A stretch of DNA of 64,000 nucleotides from Cannabis sativa (lineage: Eukaryota > Streptophyta > Magnoliopsida > Rosales > Cannabaceae): assembly GCF_029168945.1 (NCBI RefSeq), contig NC_083607.1:41215257-41279256 (forward strand), in the 5' to 3' direction. Below are positions 18,809 to 30,098 of this stretch, in pieces. The notes below the pieces were generated by a model. The model worked only from the letters and a program-made list of their open reading frames with translations, did no database searches and was not told where the DNA came from. The position numbers and the translations under genes are program-made. Each line of letters begins with the position of its first letter. The stretch's first letter is position 1.

Positions 18809-21800
18809 ATGGTAATTGATTTACTTGCAAGAAATTTGGACTTTAAAACGATTGTTTGTATGTTCTTTGGATGGTATCATGTTGTATTGAGTGTTATTTG
18901 ATGATTGATTGATGTTTGTGAAATTTTCGTGAAAAATAATTGTGATTTCGTTTCTGGAATTATTTTTATTGGATAGTATGGAAAAAATTAAGCAAGTTAG
19001 CCTTTTACAGATTTCAATTTGGATTTTATTTGAATTAGTTATGATTTTTTTGAAGATTTGACAAAATCGGGGCTGTGCTAATAGTTTCCTGCGATCGCAG
19101 AACTGTCCGTACAGTTTCGAATTTTTCCTTTTTTCTTCAAATTTTCATACTTTTTCATGGAATTAGCTTCCAATTTTTTGTATGGTTTTGTATATATACT
19201 ATTACTATTCCTAATTCAATTCTAATTATCATTTTGAATTAATTTAAATTTTTTATAAATTAATTCAAGATATTAGTGTAATTTGAATTTGAATAGAATT
19301 AGTATTTATCTTTTTGCTTAAAAATCTATCTTATTTTTAAATTTGATTATATTTTTTTTTAAATTTAAGGTCAGATATTTTAAGATATTTATAATATCTT
19401 TTAAGATATTTATAATATCTTTTAAGATATTTAAAAATATCTTATCTTTTAAGATATTTATAATATCTTTTAAAGATATTTATAATATCTTTTAAGATAT
19501 TTTAAAAATATCTTATCTTTTAAGATTTTTTAATTAAATCTTTTTAGATATTTTGACCATATTTAAATTTAAAATAAGATATTTATAATCATGTAATTTT
19601 AAATAGATATAAGATATTTTGCTAATTTTTTAAATTTTGTTATTTTATTTATTTAAATTACATTTAAAATTTGAAAAAGATATTTATTTATCTTTTCTAA
19701 TTTTTTATTTAATTTTTATTTATAAAATAATATTTAAAATTTAAAAGTAGTTAGCAAATTTTTGAAATGATATTTAGGTTGGTTCAAACCTAATTTTTCA
19801 AAATTGTAGGTTTAATTTTAAATTTAAATATATAATTAATTTTCGAAATTTTTTTTAAATTTTTTTTCGAAAATCCATTTTGATAATATTTCGAAATTAA
19901 TTATTTAATTTAAAATTAAATAAATCCTACATCCAACTATCCAGCTAAACTTGTTGCAGGAGTATGTGGTTTTAGCTTGTTTGTAAGTTTTCAAAACCTA
20001 TTATTACTTGATTGCAAATAGCCATGGTTACCTTTTGCCAGATCTAATGATCTGATGGCTCCCTTGGTCAAGATAATAATTTGTAACAGGTATATTTACA
20101 ATCTTCTTTCATCTGTGTATGACCTAGCAACATGATAGGACCCATCCAAAGTGTGCCTGTGTGAGCCTATGTGTTTAATTTTATTATAGATGCATATAGG
20201 TTAATGTTGCTAAAATAAATTATCATAGTTTTTGATAGAATTTATTTAGGCCCATTTAGTTTTTGGGCCTATTCAATTAATAACAGTTGTTCTTATTAAG
20301 GTTAAATTCCTCTCTTTTGGGCCTTGTGTGAGAGTTGGGAGCCATAGAAGTGGGTACGACATACTGAACCCAGCACCCCCTCACACAAACCACCCCAATT
20401 GTAAAGGCCCATTTGCCTGATTTGAATGACTGTACTAGGTTAATTACACTAGTTTAACCTAATTAAAATTGATTAGCAACATAATTAATTTCATTTATTT
20501 TGAAATTAATTTAAGAAAAACATAGTTTAAAGAATTTTTTTTATTCTAAGCTAAACTATGTGTATTTTCTTGTATTTAATTAAATATGAATTATAACCAT
20601 CTAGATTCTTTCTGGAACTTAATTTAAATTTTTCATTAAATATTCCTATTTAAGTTGATATTTAGTTATCTTCAACTAACCAACTTAAATCTGAATATCT
20701 TTTGAATTCAAAATTTCAAAATTAAGTTGAGGAATTTTAGGCATTGGTTATTAAGATTCTTTAGATATTTTTAAAGTTAATATCTTTTCGAATATTAACT
20801 TAAAATGGAATATTTTCAAATTAAGTGGTTACAACTTAATTTTTGATATTTAATTAAATTTAAATTTGAAAAATATTTAAGTTCTAGATTTTTTCTAATA
20901 CAACTTAAATAAGATATTTTTTCAAATTTTGTGGAAAAGATACTTAGTCAAATAAGATATTTTCTAGATAGTTATTTCTAGACTACTTATTATTTCTAAT
21001 ATTAAATAGGAAAATATTATACATTGTGAAATTAATTATTTAAATAATTAATTTTGGTACAATTTATTTTAAGTATATTTTTCCTAGTATTAAACTAGAA
21101 ATTAATAATTAAGCCTTCTCTACACTTAATTATTTATTTCTTGAATTTAATACATTTAATTAATTTGAAAATTAAATATCTAAGTTGATTTTTATCATCA
21201 TACTTAAATATTTCTTTTTCATGACATTTAATTAAATAGAAAATTATTTTTAGTTGAAATTTAATTTTTCAACTAAATTTAAATAATTTTCAAAATATAT
21301 TTTTTCTTTATTTTATTAATCATTTTTTGAAATTGCATTTCTTAAATGCTAGAATTTCGAATTTTATCTTGAAAAATAGATTAAGTTGTAAATTAATTAT
21401 TTATTTTAATTAATTCTTGGATCAACTTAAATCAATGATTTTTTCATTTATTGATTAATTTAAAATAAATTGAATTAAAGTATATTATTAGAAATTGAAT
21501 TAATTAGTCAAAGGAAAATCTAGATAGGTGATATTTTTGCTTGAAGTATTTTTCTAGTGTATTTAATTAAATAGAAAATTAATATTTAAGTTGATTTTCA
21601 TCATCATACTTAAATATTTGAAATTTTTCTTATATATTTAATTAAATAGGAAAATTATAATTTTTTGTTGTAAATTAATTTTATTAATTAATTTTGGGCC
21701 AACATTAAATTAGAATAATTTTTCCAGGATTTATTTTTTATTTTAATATGCATTTTTCGAAAATTGTATTCTTATATACTTTAATTTTTCGAAATGCAAT

Positions 21801-22090
21801 ATATATTTATAGAAAATTAAATTTGAGTTGTAAATTAATTTAAATTAATTTTGTAACAACTTAAATATTTTTTTTCTAAATATTTATTGGAAATTATTAC
21901 TAAGATGGAAATAATTCATGTTATTTTCATATCCATCTAAGTAAAATTTATAAATATTAAATTAAAATTTATATTTAGAATTTTTCATTCTAAATTGGAA
22001 ATTTTAATTAAATAAATATATATTTAAAATAAATAGAATAAATAAAGAGAATAAAAGAAAATACCACTCACTTTAAATAATGAGCTTGAT
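18809..22090 (+). other. C2 AT-rich leader
   Basis: About 3.3 kb without ORFs. Islands of conservation shared with C3, C4 and C5 stand out: a TGCGATCGCA palindrome at 19090-19099; TTGTTGCAG (to 19959) and GTAAGT (19983), which look like splice acceptor and donor; and a GC-richer block at about 20.03-20.42 kb with GGGAGCCATAGAAGTGGGTA. Confidence 0.7.
19378..19530. repeat. AT palindromic tandem array in the C2 leader
   Basis: Repeats of a roughly 21-bp unit TTTTAAGATATTTATAATATC, itself containing a TAAGATAT...ATATCTTA inverted repeat, with length variants. Absent at the same place in C3, C4 and C5. Confidence 0.85.
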
Positions 22091-22465
22091 TATTATTAAG
22101 ACATTCGATCTCCATTGTGGGTTTTACACCGCGTTTGTTTTAGTGAGTAATCCTCCCTAATGGAGGAACGTTCATTAGCAATTTCGCACCGTTTAACCTC
22201 GCATGATAAGTAGTTTGTAAGTGTTTTGTATGGTATGGATCACCCTAATGGTGGCGACCATACTTGACTTGCAAATTATGAAACAATGGTGGAAGCTCAT
22301 AAGATAGAATTGCCTTGACTCTCGCCTAAACGGGACAACGCTGAATTCCAATCTTGATCGAATAAAAGGTTGCTAGAATGTTTAATATTTTAGATGGGCT
22401 GACAACTCTATTCAATGGATGATGCTTTGACTCTCGCCTAAACGGGACACTGTATCAGTTTGTTG
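22091..22465 (+). promoter_or_regulatory. Conserved structured leader block (C2 copy)
   Basis: A GC-richer island in AT-rich leader, conserved in all Angela copies just upstream of the gag position. Hairpin TCCTCC-CTAAT-GGAGGA at 22151-22167, hairpin CACC-CTAAT-GGTG at 22241-22253 with the same loop, and a 23-nt word starting TTGACTCTCG repeated exactly at 22315 and 22427. Role unknown; candidates are packaging, dimerisation or translation control. Confidence 0.65.
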
Positions 22466-25262
22466 AAAAACCTTGGAAATTATTTAGGATTGTAAGTTTT
22501 AGTATTTTCACTTGTCATTCCTACTTGCTATATGCTTATAATTTCTGAATTGTGTATGAATTTATATTGAACCATGTTATTTTCTGTTATTAAGTTGTAG
22601 TTTAATTTCGAATCTTCATTGTTGGTCCAAAATGTTTGTTTATCTAATGAGATAAATCCCTAGTGGATTTTCACCATTAGACATACATAATAGTGTTAGA
22701 TCTCGAAAGATAAATATTGTATATGCGACATCTAGCTGTTCATCAATTGATGACACCTTAGACTAGTATTTTTACAATATGAAACAAGAAGATTACATAA
22801 ATAAGATTACTTTGACTTTCGCTAATCGAAGCATCGTTGGATTCTTATTTATAATCGAAATTATCCTAATTCCTCTACGCTTATTCATTTCGAATTAGCT
22901 CCATAATATATCATTGGATGAGTGGTCTATAAATCATTTCATGTCATTATATTTTCTCTTAAGAAATTAAATGACGCTTATGATTATAATCCCGAAATTC
23001 TATTCCCAATTGATATAAATCCTCAATCTTAGAAATCTCCTACTTGTATGGGCAAATCAGACTTAGAGTTATATTAGTAGTGCTGGTCCAAGAAAGAATT
23101 ACTCATTATATTTGGTTGAATTTAAGTCTTTGACTTTAATTTTAGAATCCAAACAGAAATTTTCTTATATTTCTAATTCCAGAATACAATACAGTTACAC
23201 TTTCTCAAGTGTTTAATATCCATCTTTTATTAATGGATTAAAACTGTATGGAATATGAGTTAGGTATTCTATGACCAGGATCCACTTGCAGTATTCTAAA
23301 AACTCTTTGATGTAACTATACCTAAGTCATCAAAACGACACAACCACATTTTTCTTAATCTATGGCATTTGTATCTTGTTCATAGTGGATTTGACAAGAT
23401 CAATCTCTGCAAAGAGTTAATATGCCTATATCCACTGAAAGTAGTTCATCTCATTCGCAGATGGATGTACATTCAGGGGTGGATATGAGTTTTTCGTTGT
23501 ATTCTTAAAACGATCACTCTAGATTATACCTTTTAGCAAAGAAATTTGAAATGTTTGAAAAATTTCATTAATTTCTAGCAATGGTTAAAACCATTAAGGT
23601 CAGTGGTTAAAGATCTTGCGAACTGATAGGGGTGGAGAAATAGTTAGTAGATATGCAGTTCAAAGATCATTAAATTGATTTTTGAATTATATCCAAACTT
23701 ACCTCCCCAGAAATTTCGAGTTGCATATTGATGATTAGTTACTAGTCGTTGCCTAATTCCTTCTATGGTAATACAATTTCAGAATGATGTAATGGTTGGC
23801 TACTTAATGTAAATCATTACTAGATTCATGGATGACCTAATCAAAATCTTAAGAAAGGCTAGAACTGTTAACCATGGTTTGTTAGCTATTCTAAGTGATT
23901 AGGGGTGGACCATCCCATAGTCAATAGATAAGAAAGTGTTTGTTCAAACAAATACTACTTTTCTAAGATAATGACTAAGTCTGAAAACAAGTAGCAAATA
24001 AAGGAGATATTTAATTCTTGATTCCAAAAGTGTTTTATCATCTTATATAATATATGATGATCCCACTGCCTCTGTTGTCTTGTCACAACCAAAGAGGTTA
24101 ATACCATTTAGTTTTCTTCGACATAATTCACGGTACCTTGTCGTAGTGGGAGAGTTTCTAGGAACTCACTTTCCTATGACTTGGGAGACACTAGTGATTA
24201 AAATCCATTGTGAGTTTAAACAAGTAATGGATTGTCAAGATAAGAAACTAAGAAGAAAGCCAATAGAACTATGGTTTAATCCATTCACATGGAATAACCT
24301 AAAGTTTTCTATTACAAGGACATAAAAGGAAATTTTCGTTTATAAGTCCATTCAATGGACTTAACAAAACTTCCTGTTCCTAGTATTATAGGTTTGAGTT
24401 TATCTAAACCTATGGCTTGTGGTATACCTGGTAATTACTTACTCTAATGCAAGCAACTTACTTTAGTAAGATGCTGAAGCATTTTCTTTCTAATGGCAAT
24501 CTATAGAAGCTTCACAACTTCTTAGGTATAGATTTTATTTATCTAAGGAAAAGTCTTAACTATTCCAGAAAAGATAAAGCCATGAAAGAATTTCTTACAT
24601 CAACAGTGAGAGGTCTTAGATATGCTTTTGTATGCCTTAGACCAGACACCTGCTGTTGAGTGGGAGTAATGAGTAGGTATCAGATTAATCCAGGAGAAGA
24701 ACATTGGAAGACAATCAAGTAAATCTTAAGATAAAGAAGAGAAACTATATGTTAGTCTATAAGGGTGTGTTTAAAACTCTTAGACTACACCATATCAGAT
24801 TTCGAAATTTGCCTTTGTGCTAGTAAATCTTTCTGATAAGATGGTGGTTACTCTGGGGGTGGAATAGTGATTTTGGAGAAGTGTAAAAACCTATCTGAAG
24901 TCTCTAGGTCTACCGAGAGAGGACCGAATGTTAAAGGCGGGGAAAGGTACTTATTCAGTCTAAGGAAAGTTCTATACATCTTTGGCACCATTCCAAATTG
25001 CCTTAAACTACTAGTGTTAATTTCCTGATTAACCAAAAGTAGTTGCCAAAGGTATAGAATCCAGTATCCCTAGAGAGTAGACATATAGAGAGGAATTTCA
25101 CATTATCAATGATTTTGTGATTAAGGAAGAGTAATAGTGGAGAAAAGGTTGTGGTTAATTCAATCTTTCAGATCCTATTACGAGGAGTTTACTACTACTA
25201 CACTTGATTTGTATATCAAGGTGTTGAGATTATTTGAAACGCACTTTTTGTTTTATATTAGT
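22466..25262 (+). pseudogene. C2 gag-pol relic (non-coding)
   Basis: No gag is recognisable at 22.5-23.3 kb. From about 23.36 kb fragments align by eye with C3 pol in the same order: pre-integrase (TATGGCATTTGTATC at 23361), integrase core (GAACTGATAGGGGTGGAG at about 23620), late integrase (near 23.90 kb), an RT/RNase H segment around 24.7-24.9 kb (TTAGTCTATAAGGGTG, GGGGGTGGA). Every frame is full of stops and indels and the region is shorter than in C3. The same style of decayed sequence occurs in C5, so it predates the C2 insertion. Confidence 0.75.
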
Positions 25263-25275
25263 GCAAGTGGGAGTT
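25263..25275 (+). other. C2 polypurine tract
   Basis: GCAAGTGGGAGTT abuts the 3' LTR; identical tract at 38405-38417 (C3) and 55571-55583 (C5). Confidence 0.9.
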
Positions 25276-27167
25276 TGTTGGGTTTTATGCCCTAAATAAA
25301 ACTCATTTCAAAATAATCAGATTTACTTATTAATATAGATCAGAAATAACATTTAATGTTGCATGGTTCACATGATTTATTTCATGATTATATGTACATA
25401 ATGTATAAATTCATCTGAAACCCTTTTCACATACTTGATCCTGTTTATTGTGCCGCCAACACATTGGAAAGTAAACATGACTATGTGAATAAAGTTTCCT
25501 AGATTTATCAGACACAGGGTTTTACTGATATGATAATCTACAACAAGAGTTTACTTGCATTTAGAGAAGTGCTATGTTCTTTCCAGAACATTGGTTAAAG
25601 TAAAGCTCAGGTTGGATGCATGGAGTATGCATCGGAAGGGACCGATATTGAACTTTGACTTAGATTTATTAAACTTACCGTAAAATCTATTCAAGTCAAT
25701 ATCGCCTAGTTGATCCTAGATCAAATGATCTTAATCCTGTTATGATTAGGCTCAATCTTGAAAGGCTATTCGTGTTCCTTGAATTGTTAGTTAAGCCTAC
25801 CTTTTGGTCAAGGTGATACGTACTTTTTGGGAACACGGTAGTGCAATTGAGTGGGAGCGCTATCTTAAGCATGGAATCTATAGCTTCTATCTGGCGAATA
25901 GTAAGCAAAGGATGATCTCCTTCGAGCTTGACCAAACGAACATAAATGGTGGAGTACTCATTTCACATAAGCTGAAATATCATTTATACGGGGTCAAGTG
26001 TTTTAAGGAATAAATACATTGTAGGGTGTTACGGTAATTTAATCCCTTTACAGTGTAGATCATTCATATAGAGGATCAGTGATCAAATTAGGATTATAAC
26101 AATGGATAACTAATGATGTGTCTATATGGTGGAACATATAGAGCATTCTATATACTGAGAGTGCAATTCTAAGTTCTATGCGTGGATTCAACGAAGAATT
26201 AATAAGTTAGTGAATTTTAGTGCTAAATTCTTGATCTACTTATTGGAAGCTCGGTTATATAGACCCATGGTCCCCCCACTAGTTGAGATAATATTGCTTG
26301 TAAGACTCATGTAATTGGTTTTGATTAATCAATTATAATTCTCAAATTAGACTATGTCTATTTGTGAATTTTTCACTAAGTAAGGGCGAAATTGTAAAGA
26401 AAGAGTTTATAGGGGCATATTTGTTAATTATGATACTTTGTATGGTTCAATTAATAAATATGATAAATGACAATATTATTTAATAATTATTTATAGTTAT
26501 TAAATAGTTAAAATTGGCATTTAAATGTTTGAATTAAGAAATTGGCATTTTTGAGAAAATCAGATACAAAAGGTATTAAAATTGCAAAATTGCAAAGCCC
26601 AAGGCCTAATCCATTAAAGGCATGGCCGGCCACCTATTGTAGCATTTTAAATTGATTTTTTCATTATTTTAATTCCATATAATTCAAATCTAACCCTAGT
26701 GGAATGCTATAAATAGATAGTGAAGGCTTCAGAAAAACACACTTTTCTTCTGACTTTTTCTATTCAGAAAAACTGAGCCTTATCTCTCCCTATCTTTAGC
26801 TGACCACTCTCTCTCTTCTTCCTTGATAATTTTGAAATCCTTAGTGCTTTGAGTAGTGCCCACACACATCAAGTGATACCTCAATCATAGTGAGGAAGAT
26901 CGTGAAGAAAGATCATCAGCAAAGGAGTTTCAGCATCAAAGATTCAGAGAAAGAGATCCAGGTTCAGATATTGATAATGCTCTGCTACAGAAAGGAATCA
27001 AGGGCTAGATATCTGAACGGAAGGAGTCATTTAATTCCGCTGCAACCAATGTAAGGTTTCTTAAACTTTATATGTGTTTATTTTATCGTTTTAGAAAGTT
27101 CATATTTAGGATGTTAATAAACATACTTGTGAGTAGATCTAAGATCCTGGTAAAATAATTTCCAACA
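25276..27167 (+). repeat. C2 3' LTR
   Basis: 1892 bp, same ends and length as the 5' LTR. TATA box at 26708-26715. Confidence 0.95.
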
Positions 27168-27172
27168 AAGGC

Positions 27173-28113
27173 TTCACGGGGTACCGAAGTCTATAGTTTC
27201 GGATAGAGATCCGAAGTTCACCTCCAAGTTTTGGCAGAGTTTGCAACGAGCAATGGGTACAAAACTAAAATTCAGTACAACATTCCATCCTCAGACAGAT
27301 GGGCAGTCCGAAAGGACAATTCAGGTATTGGAGGACATGTTACGAGCCTGTGTTATGGATTTTGAAGGCTCTTGGAATAAATATCTACCGTTGATAGAAT
27401 TTTCTTACAACAATAGTTATCAGAGTACGATAGGGATGGCTCCCAATGAGTTGTTATACGATAGGAAACGTAGGTCTCCCATCCACTGGGATAAGACAGG
27501 GGAGAGAAAGTACCTAGGTCCAGAATCAGTGCAGCGGACCAATGAGGCAATTGAGAAAATTAAAGCTGGAATGCTTGCCTCACAGAGTAGACAGAAAAGT
27601 TATGCAGATCCGAAACGCAGAGATGTTGAGTTCCAAGTAGGGGACCATGTGTTTTTACGGGTGTCTCCAATGAAGGGGATCAAACGTTTAGGGAAAAGAG
27701 GCAAGTTATGCTCTAGGTTTACAGGACCTTTTGAGATTCTCGAGAAGGTTGGTCAAGTGGCATACTGGTTAGCGTTGCCTCCAGCTCTTTCAGCAGTTCA
27801 CAACGTATTCCATGTCTCTATGTTGAGAAAATACGTTTCAGATCCTACTCATATACTCAGTTATGAGAGTCTTGAACTGCAGCCAGATATGACATATGAG
27901 GATCAACCACTGCAAATCCTGGATAGAAAGGATAAAGTCCTTCAGAATAATAACATCGCATTGGTCAAGGTACTCTGGAGAAACAGTAAGGTGGAGGAAG
28001 CCACCTGGGAGATAGAGTCAGATATGAGAGCTCAATATCCAAAGTTGTTCAGGTTAGATTTCGGGGACGAAATCCTCTTAAGGGGGGATAGTTGTAAAGA
28101 CTGCTTAGTTTAA
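27173..28113 (+). pseudogene. G1 integrase, C-terminal part with chromodomain-like end
   Basis: Continuation of the integrase split by C2: [20 protein letters not shown] carries the second core Asp and [17 protein letters not shown] the final Glu, so the D,D,E triad is complete across the two pieces. Then comes the DNA-binding region ([33 protein letters not shown]) and a C-terminal tract [20 protein letters not shown]...[20 protein letters not shown] typical of chromovirus ends, which may steer insertion to heterochromatin. The stop is 19 nt inside the right LTR. Open throughout from 27173, but orphaned from the rest of pol. Confidence 0.88.
28077..28091 (+). other. G1 polypurine tract
   Basis: CTTAAGGGGGGATAG directly precedes the right LTR (TGTAAAGACTGC at 28093). 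Confidence 0.85.
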
Positions 28114-29210
28114 TTTGGAAATTAGCAGTTAATTATGATTTAATTATGAAAATTATTTATAGATATTTAAATAATTATTTATGCTGTTATTTTTGAAATC
28201 TGAAATGCATTTTATGTCATATAGTGAAATTTTATAATTTTGCATTTCCAGTGCCCGACAACATGGAACTCGGTGTTTGGCTCAGTAGAATCACAACTTA
28301 GCATGTTAGTATATTGGGACAGTTTATTAGACATTGGGAATGTCGGGATTGGTCGGGAATTTAGAATTTCTCAAAATATCCTTTAGTACCCTTTTATGTT
28401 ATTTTAGTGTGGAGGGGCAAAATGGTCATTTTGCCCCATTGATATTTTGTCCTTTAGTGGACTTAGTGTTGTGAGAATATATGGTTTATTGGATATTTGT
28501 TGGCTGAAATAAAGGTTAGAATTATGTTTTTATCATTTATTCAATTAACTTTAAAATTGAGAAAAATCAAAGATAAAGAAAAACCAAATTTGTTCCTCTC
28601 TAGCTCTCTCTCTTTCGGCCTCTCTTTGAGCAGCAAAGAGGTGGTGTTTTCTTTGTTAATTCAAGCTTTTTCTCTGGATTTAGTGTTCATCAAGTTGTTG
28701 GTAAGATTCCTATAGCTTTCCTTTAAGTTTCATGAATTTTTAAGAAAGTTTTATAATTGCATGTTTAAGAAATGGTGGCTGTGGCTGTTGTGTGAGCTTG
28801 TTGATGATTTGTGTAGCTTAATTGTGCTTTAATATGTTGATTCAAGCAAGATTATGTTGGTGATTAGTTGGTTTTATCAATATATGGAATTTTAACTCAA
28901 AACTATGGTTTTCAAGGTAATTTAATGATTTTCGTTGCTGTAGTTGTTGTTATTGTTTAGCGATGTTTCTTGTGGTTAAATTATGTTGAAATAGGTTGAG
29001 TTATGCATGATTTAGTGGCTGTTTGGAGGGTGAGTCAAGTTTTGAGTTTTTGAACTCAATCTTAAACGTCTAATGGTGAAATGTGTTTTTGTGTTTAAAG
29101 CTTGGTTCTATTGCTTGGGTTTTGTTATTTGGGGTATGTAGAGCAGGTCTGGAAGGTTTGAAAGAGTTTGGGTTTGAATTGAATGAGAAATGGAATTTTG
29201 AAGTTTCCTG

Positions 29211-29236
29211 CACTGAACCGGAATTCCGGTTCAGTG
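29211..29236. repeat. 26-nt perfect palindrome in the G1 right LTR
   Basis: Half-site CACTGAACCGGAA followed by its exact reverse complement. ACCGGTCTACCGGTT words follow at about 29250 and 29308. Confidence 0.9.
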
Positions 29237-29651
29237 AAGCCTACAGCAACCGGTCTACCGGTTGGGGCTTCCAGGATTTTCCAAAACTGGAATTCCGGTT
29301 GTAGAACCGGTCTACCGGTTGAAGAAAAATTGGGAACCCTAGTTCTTCCCATTTTTATGTTGTTTAGGGTATTGCCATGCTTTTTATCGATACGGAAACT
29401 TCCAGTTTCTAGTTTAAGTCCCCGGGAAGTGATTTAGCGTATCACTTATCAGTGTTGTGATTGTTATGGTTTAGGAGCCTGTAAATCGACGTGCCATTCG
29501 TTCCACTCAGGTTGACCGACACACCTGAATTTGGAATCGAGGTAAGATTAGTATAATAGTATGCATATGTATTACATGTTTAGCGTGAATGTTAGGAAGC
29601 CTGTTAGATTACATTAGATATGTATGTTGGCTTCGTACCATCCGACAATAT

Positions 29652-29820
29652 CACATCGGTACCGCTAGAGTATGACTAGCAACTGGAGTATGACCAGTGT
29701 ACCGAGTATAGGCTGATAATATGGTCGGTGGTACTGTACTATTTGATTGTATCACATCGGTAAGGCTAGAGTATGACTAGCAGCTGGAGTATGACCAGTG
29801 TATTGAGTATAGGCTGTTAC
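29652..29820. repeat. Minisatellite in the G1 right LTR, two units
   Basis: Same units as at 15708-15950 but only two, so the two LTRs differ in copy number. Confidence 0.85.
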
Positions 29821-30098
29821 TTTGTCAAAAGTACCGTCGTATGAACGTTCGGGACTCAGTATCGTGTGGGACACGGAAGTTAGGGTTGTGGTCAGGGGTA
29901 TGGGCGTCTGATCATAACCCAGGATTTACGTATGATTATGATTTATGCTTTTCTTACTGAGTCTGTCGACTCACAGTGCTATGTTTATGTGTAGGTAAGG
30001 GCAAGGCCAAGGCTGAGGAACCGTGAGGACGAGCCGATGAAGATTGTACATGTCGGGGCGGTTAGGCCTGGAGCGTACGATCCTCAGGACAACAGCGC

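Larger units (their letters stand above)
16902..27167 (+). mobile_element. Angela-type copia element C2, non-autonomous, 10.3 kb
   Basis: It has two 1892-bp LTRs (16902-18793, 25276-27167), PBS, a long AT-rich leader, a conserved structured block, decayed pol relics and a PPT, but no ORF for any retroelement protein. It is flanked by an exact 5-bp duplication AAGGC (16897-16901 and 27168-27172) inside the G1 integrase. The LTRs differ at about a dozen positions by eye, so insertion is recent although the internal coding region is long dead. Angela lineage is inferred from the TGTTGGGTTTTATGCCC LTR start and homology to C3. Confidence 0.92.
14149..30093 (+). mobile_element. Ty3/gypsy element G1 (Tekay/Del-type chromovirus), mostly deleted and split by C2
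   Basis: Two LTRs of about 2 kb (14149-16221 and 28093-30093) flank only the integrase end of pol. gag, protease, RT and RNase H are missing: the left LTR is followed at once by a frame reading NALSRKGP, which is normally just after RNase H. C2 inserted into the integrase at 16902. The right LTR abuts a 5'-clipped Angela LTR without a target duplication, so that junction is rearranged. Confidence 0.85.
28093..30093 (+). repeat. G1 right LTR (3' LTR)
   Basis: Homologous to 14149-16221 along its length. Homology ends at GGACAAC, the same place as in the left LTR, so this is at or near the true LTR end. It is followed by a few unmatched bases and then a clipped Angela LTR. Confidence 0.9.

Noticed and set aside
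24080..24325. 81-codon ORF in the C2 internal region as a new gene
   Set aside because: It lies in the decayed integrase/RT linker relic; no conserved domain in this frame.
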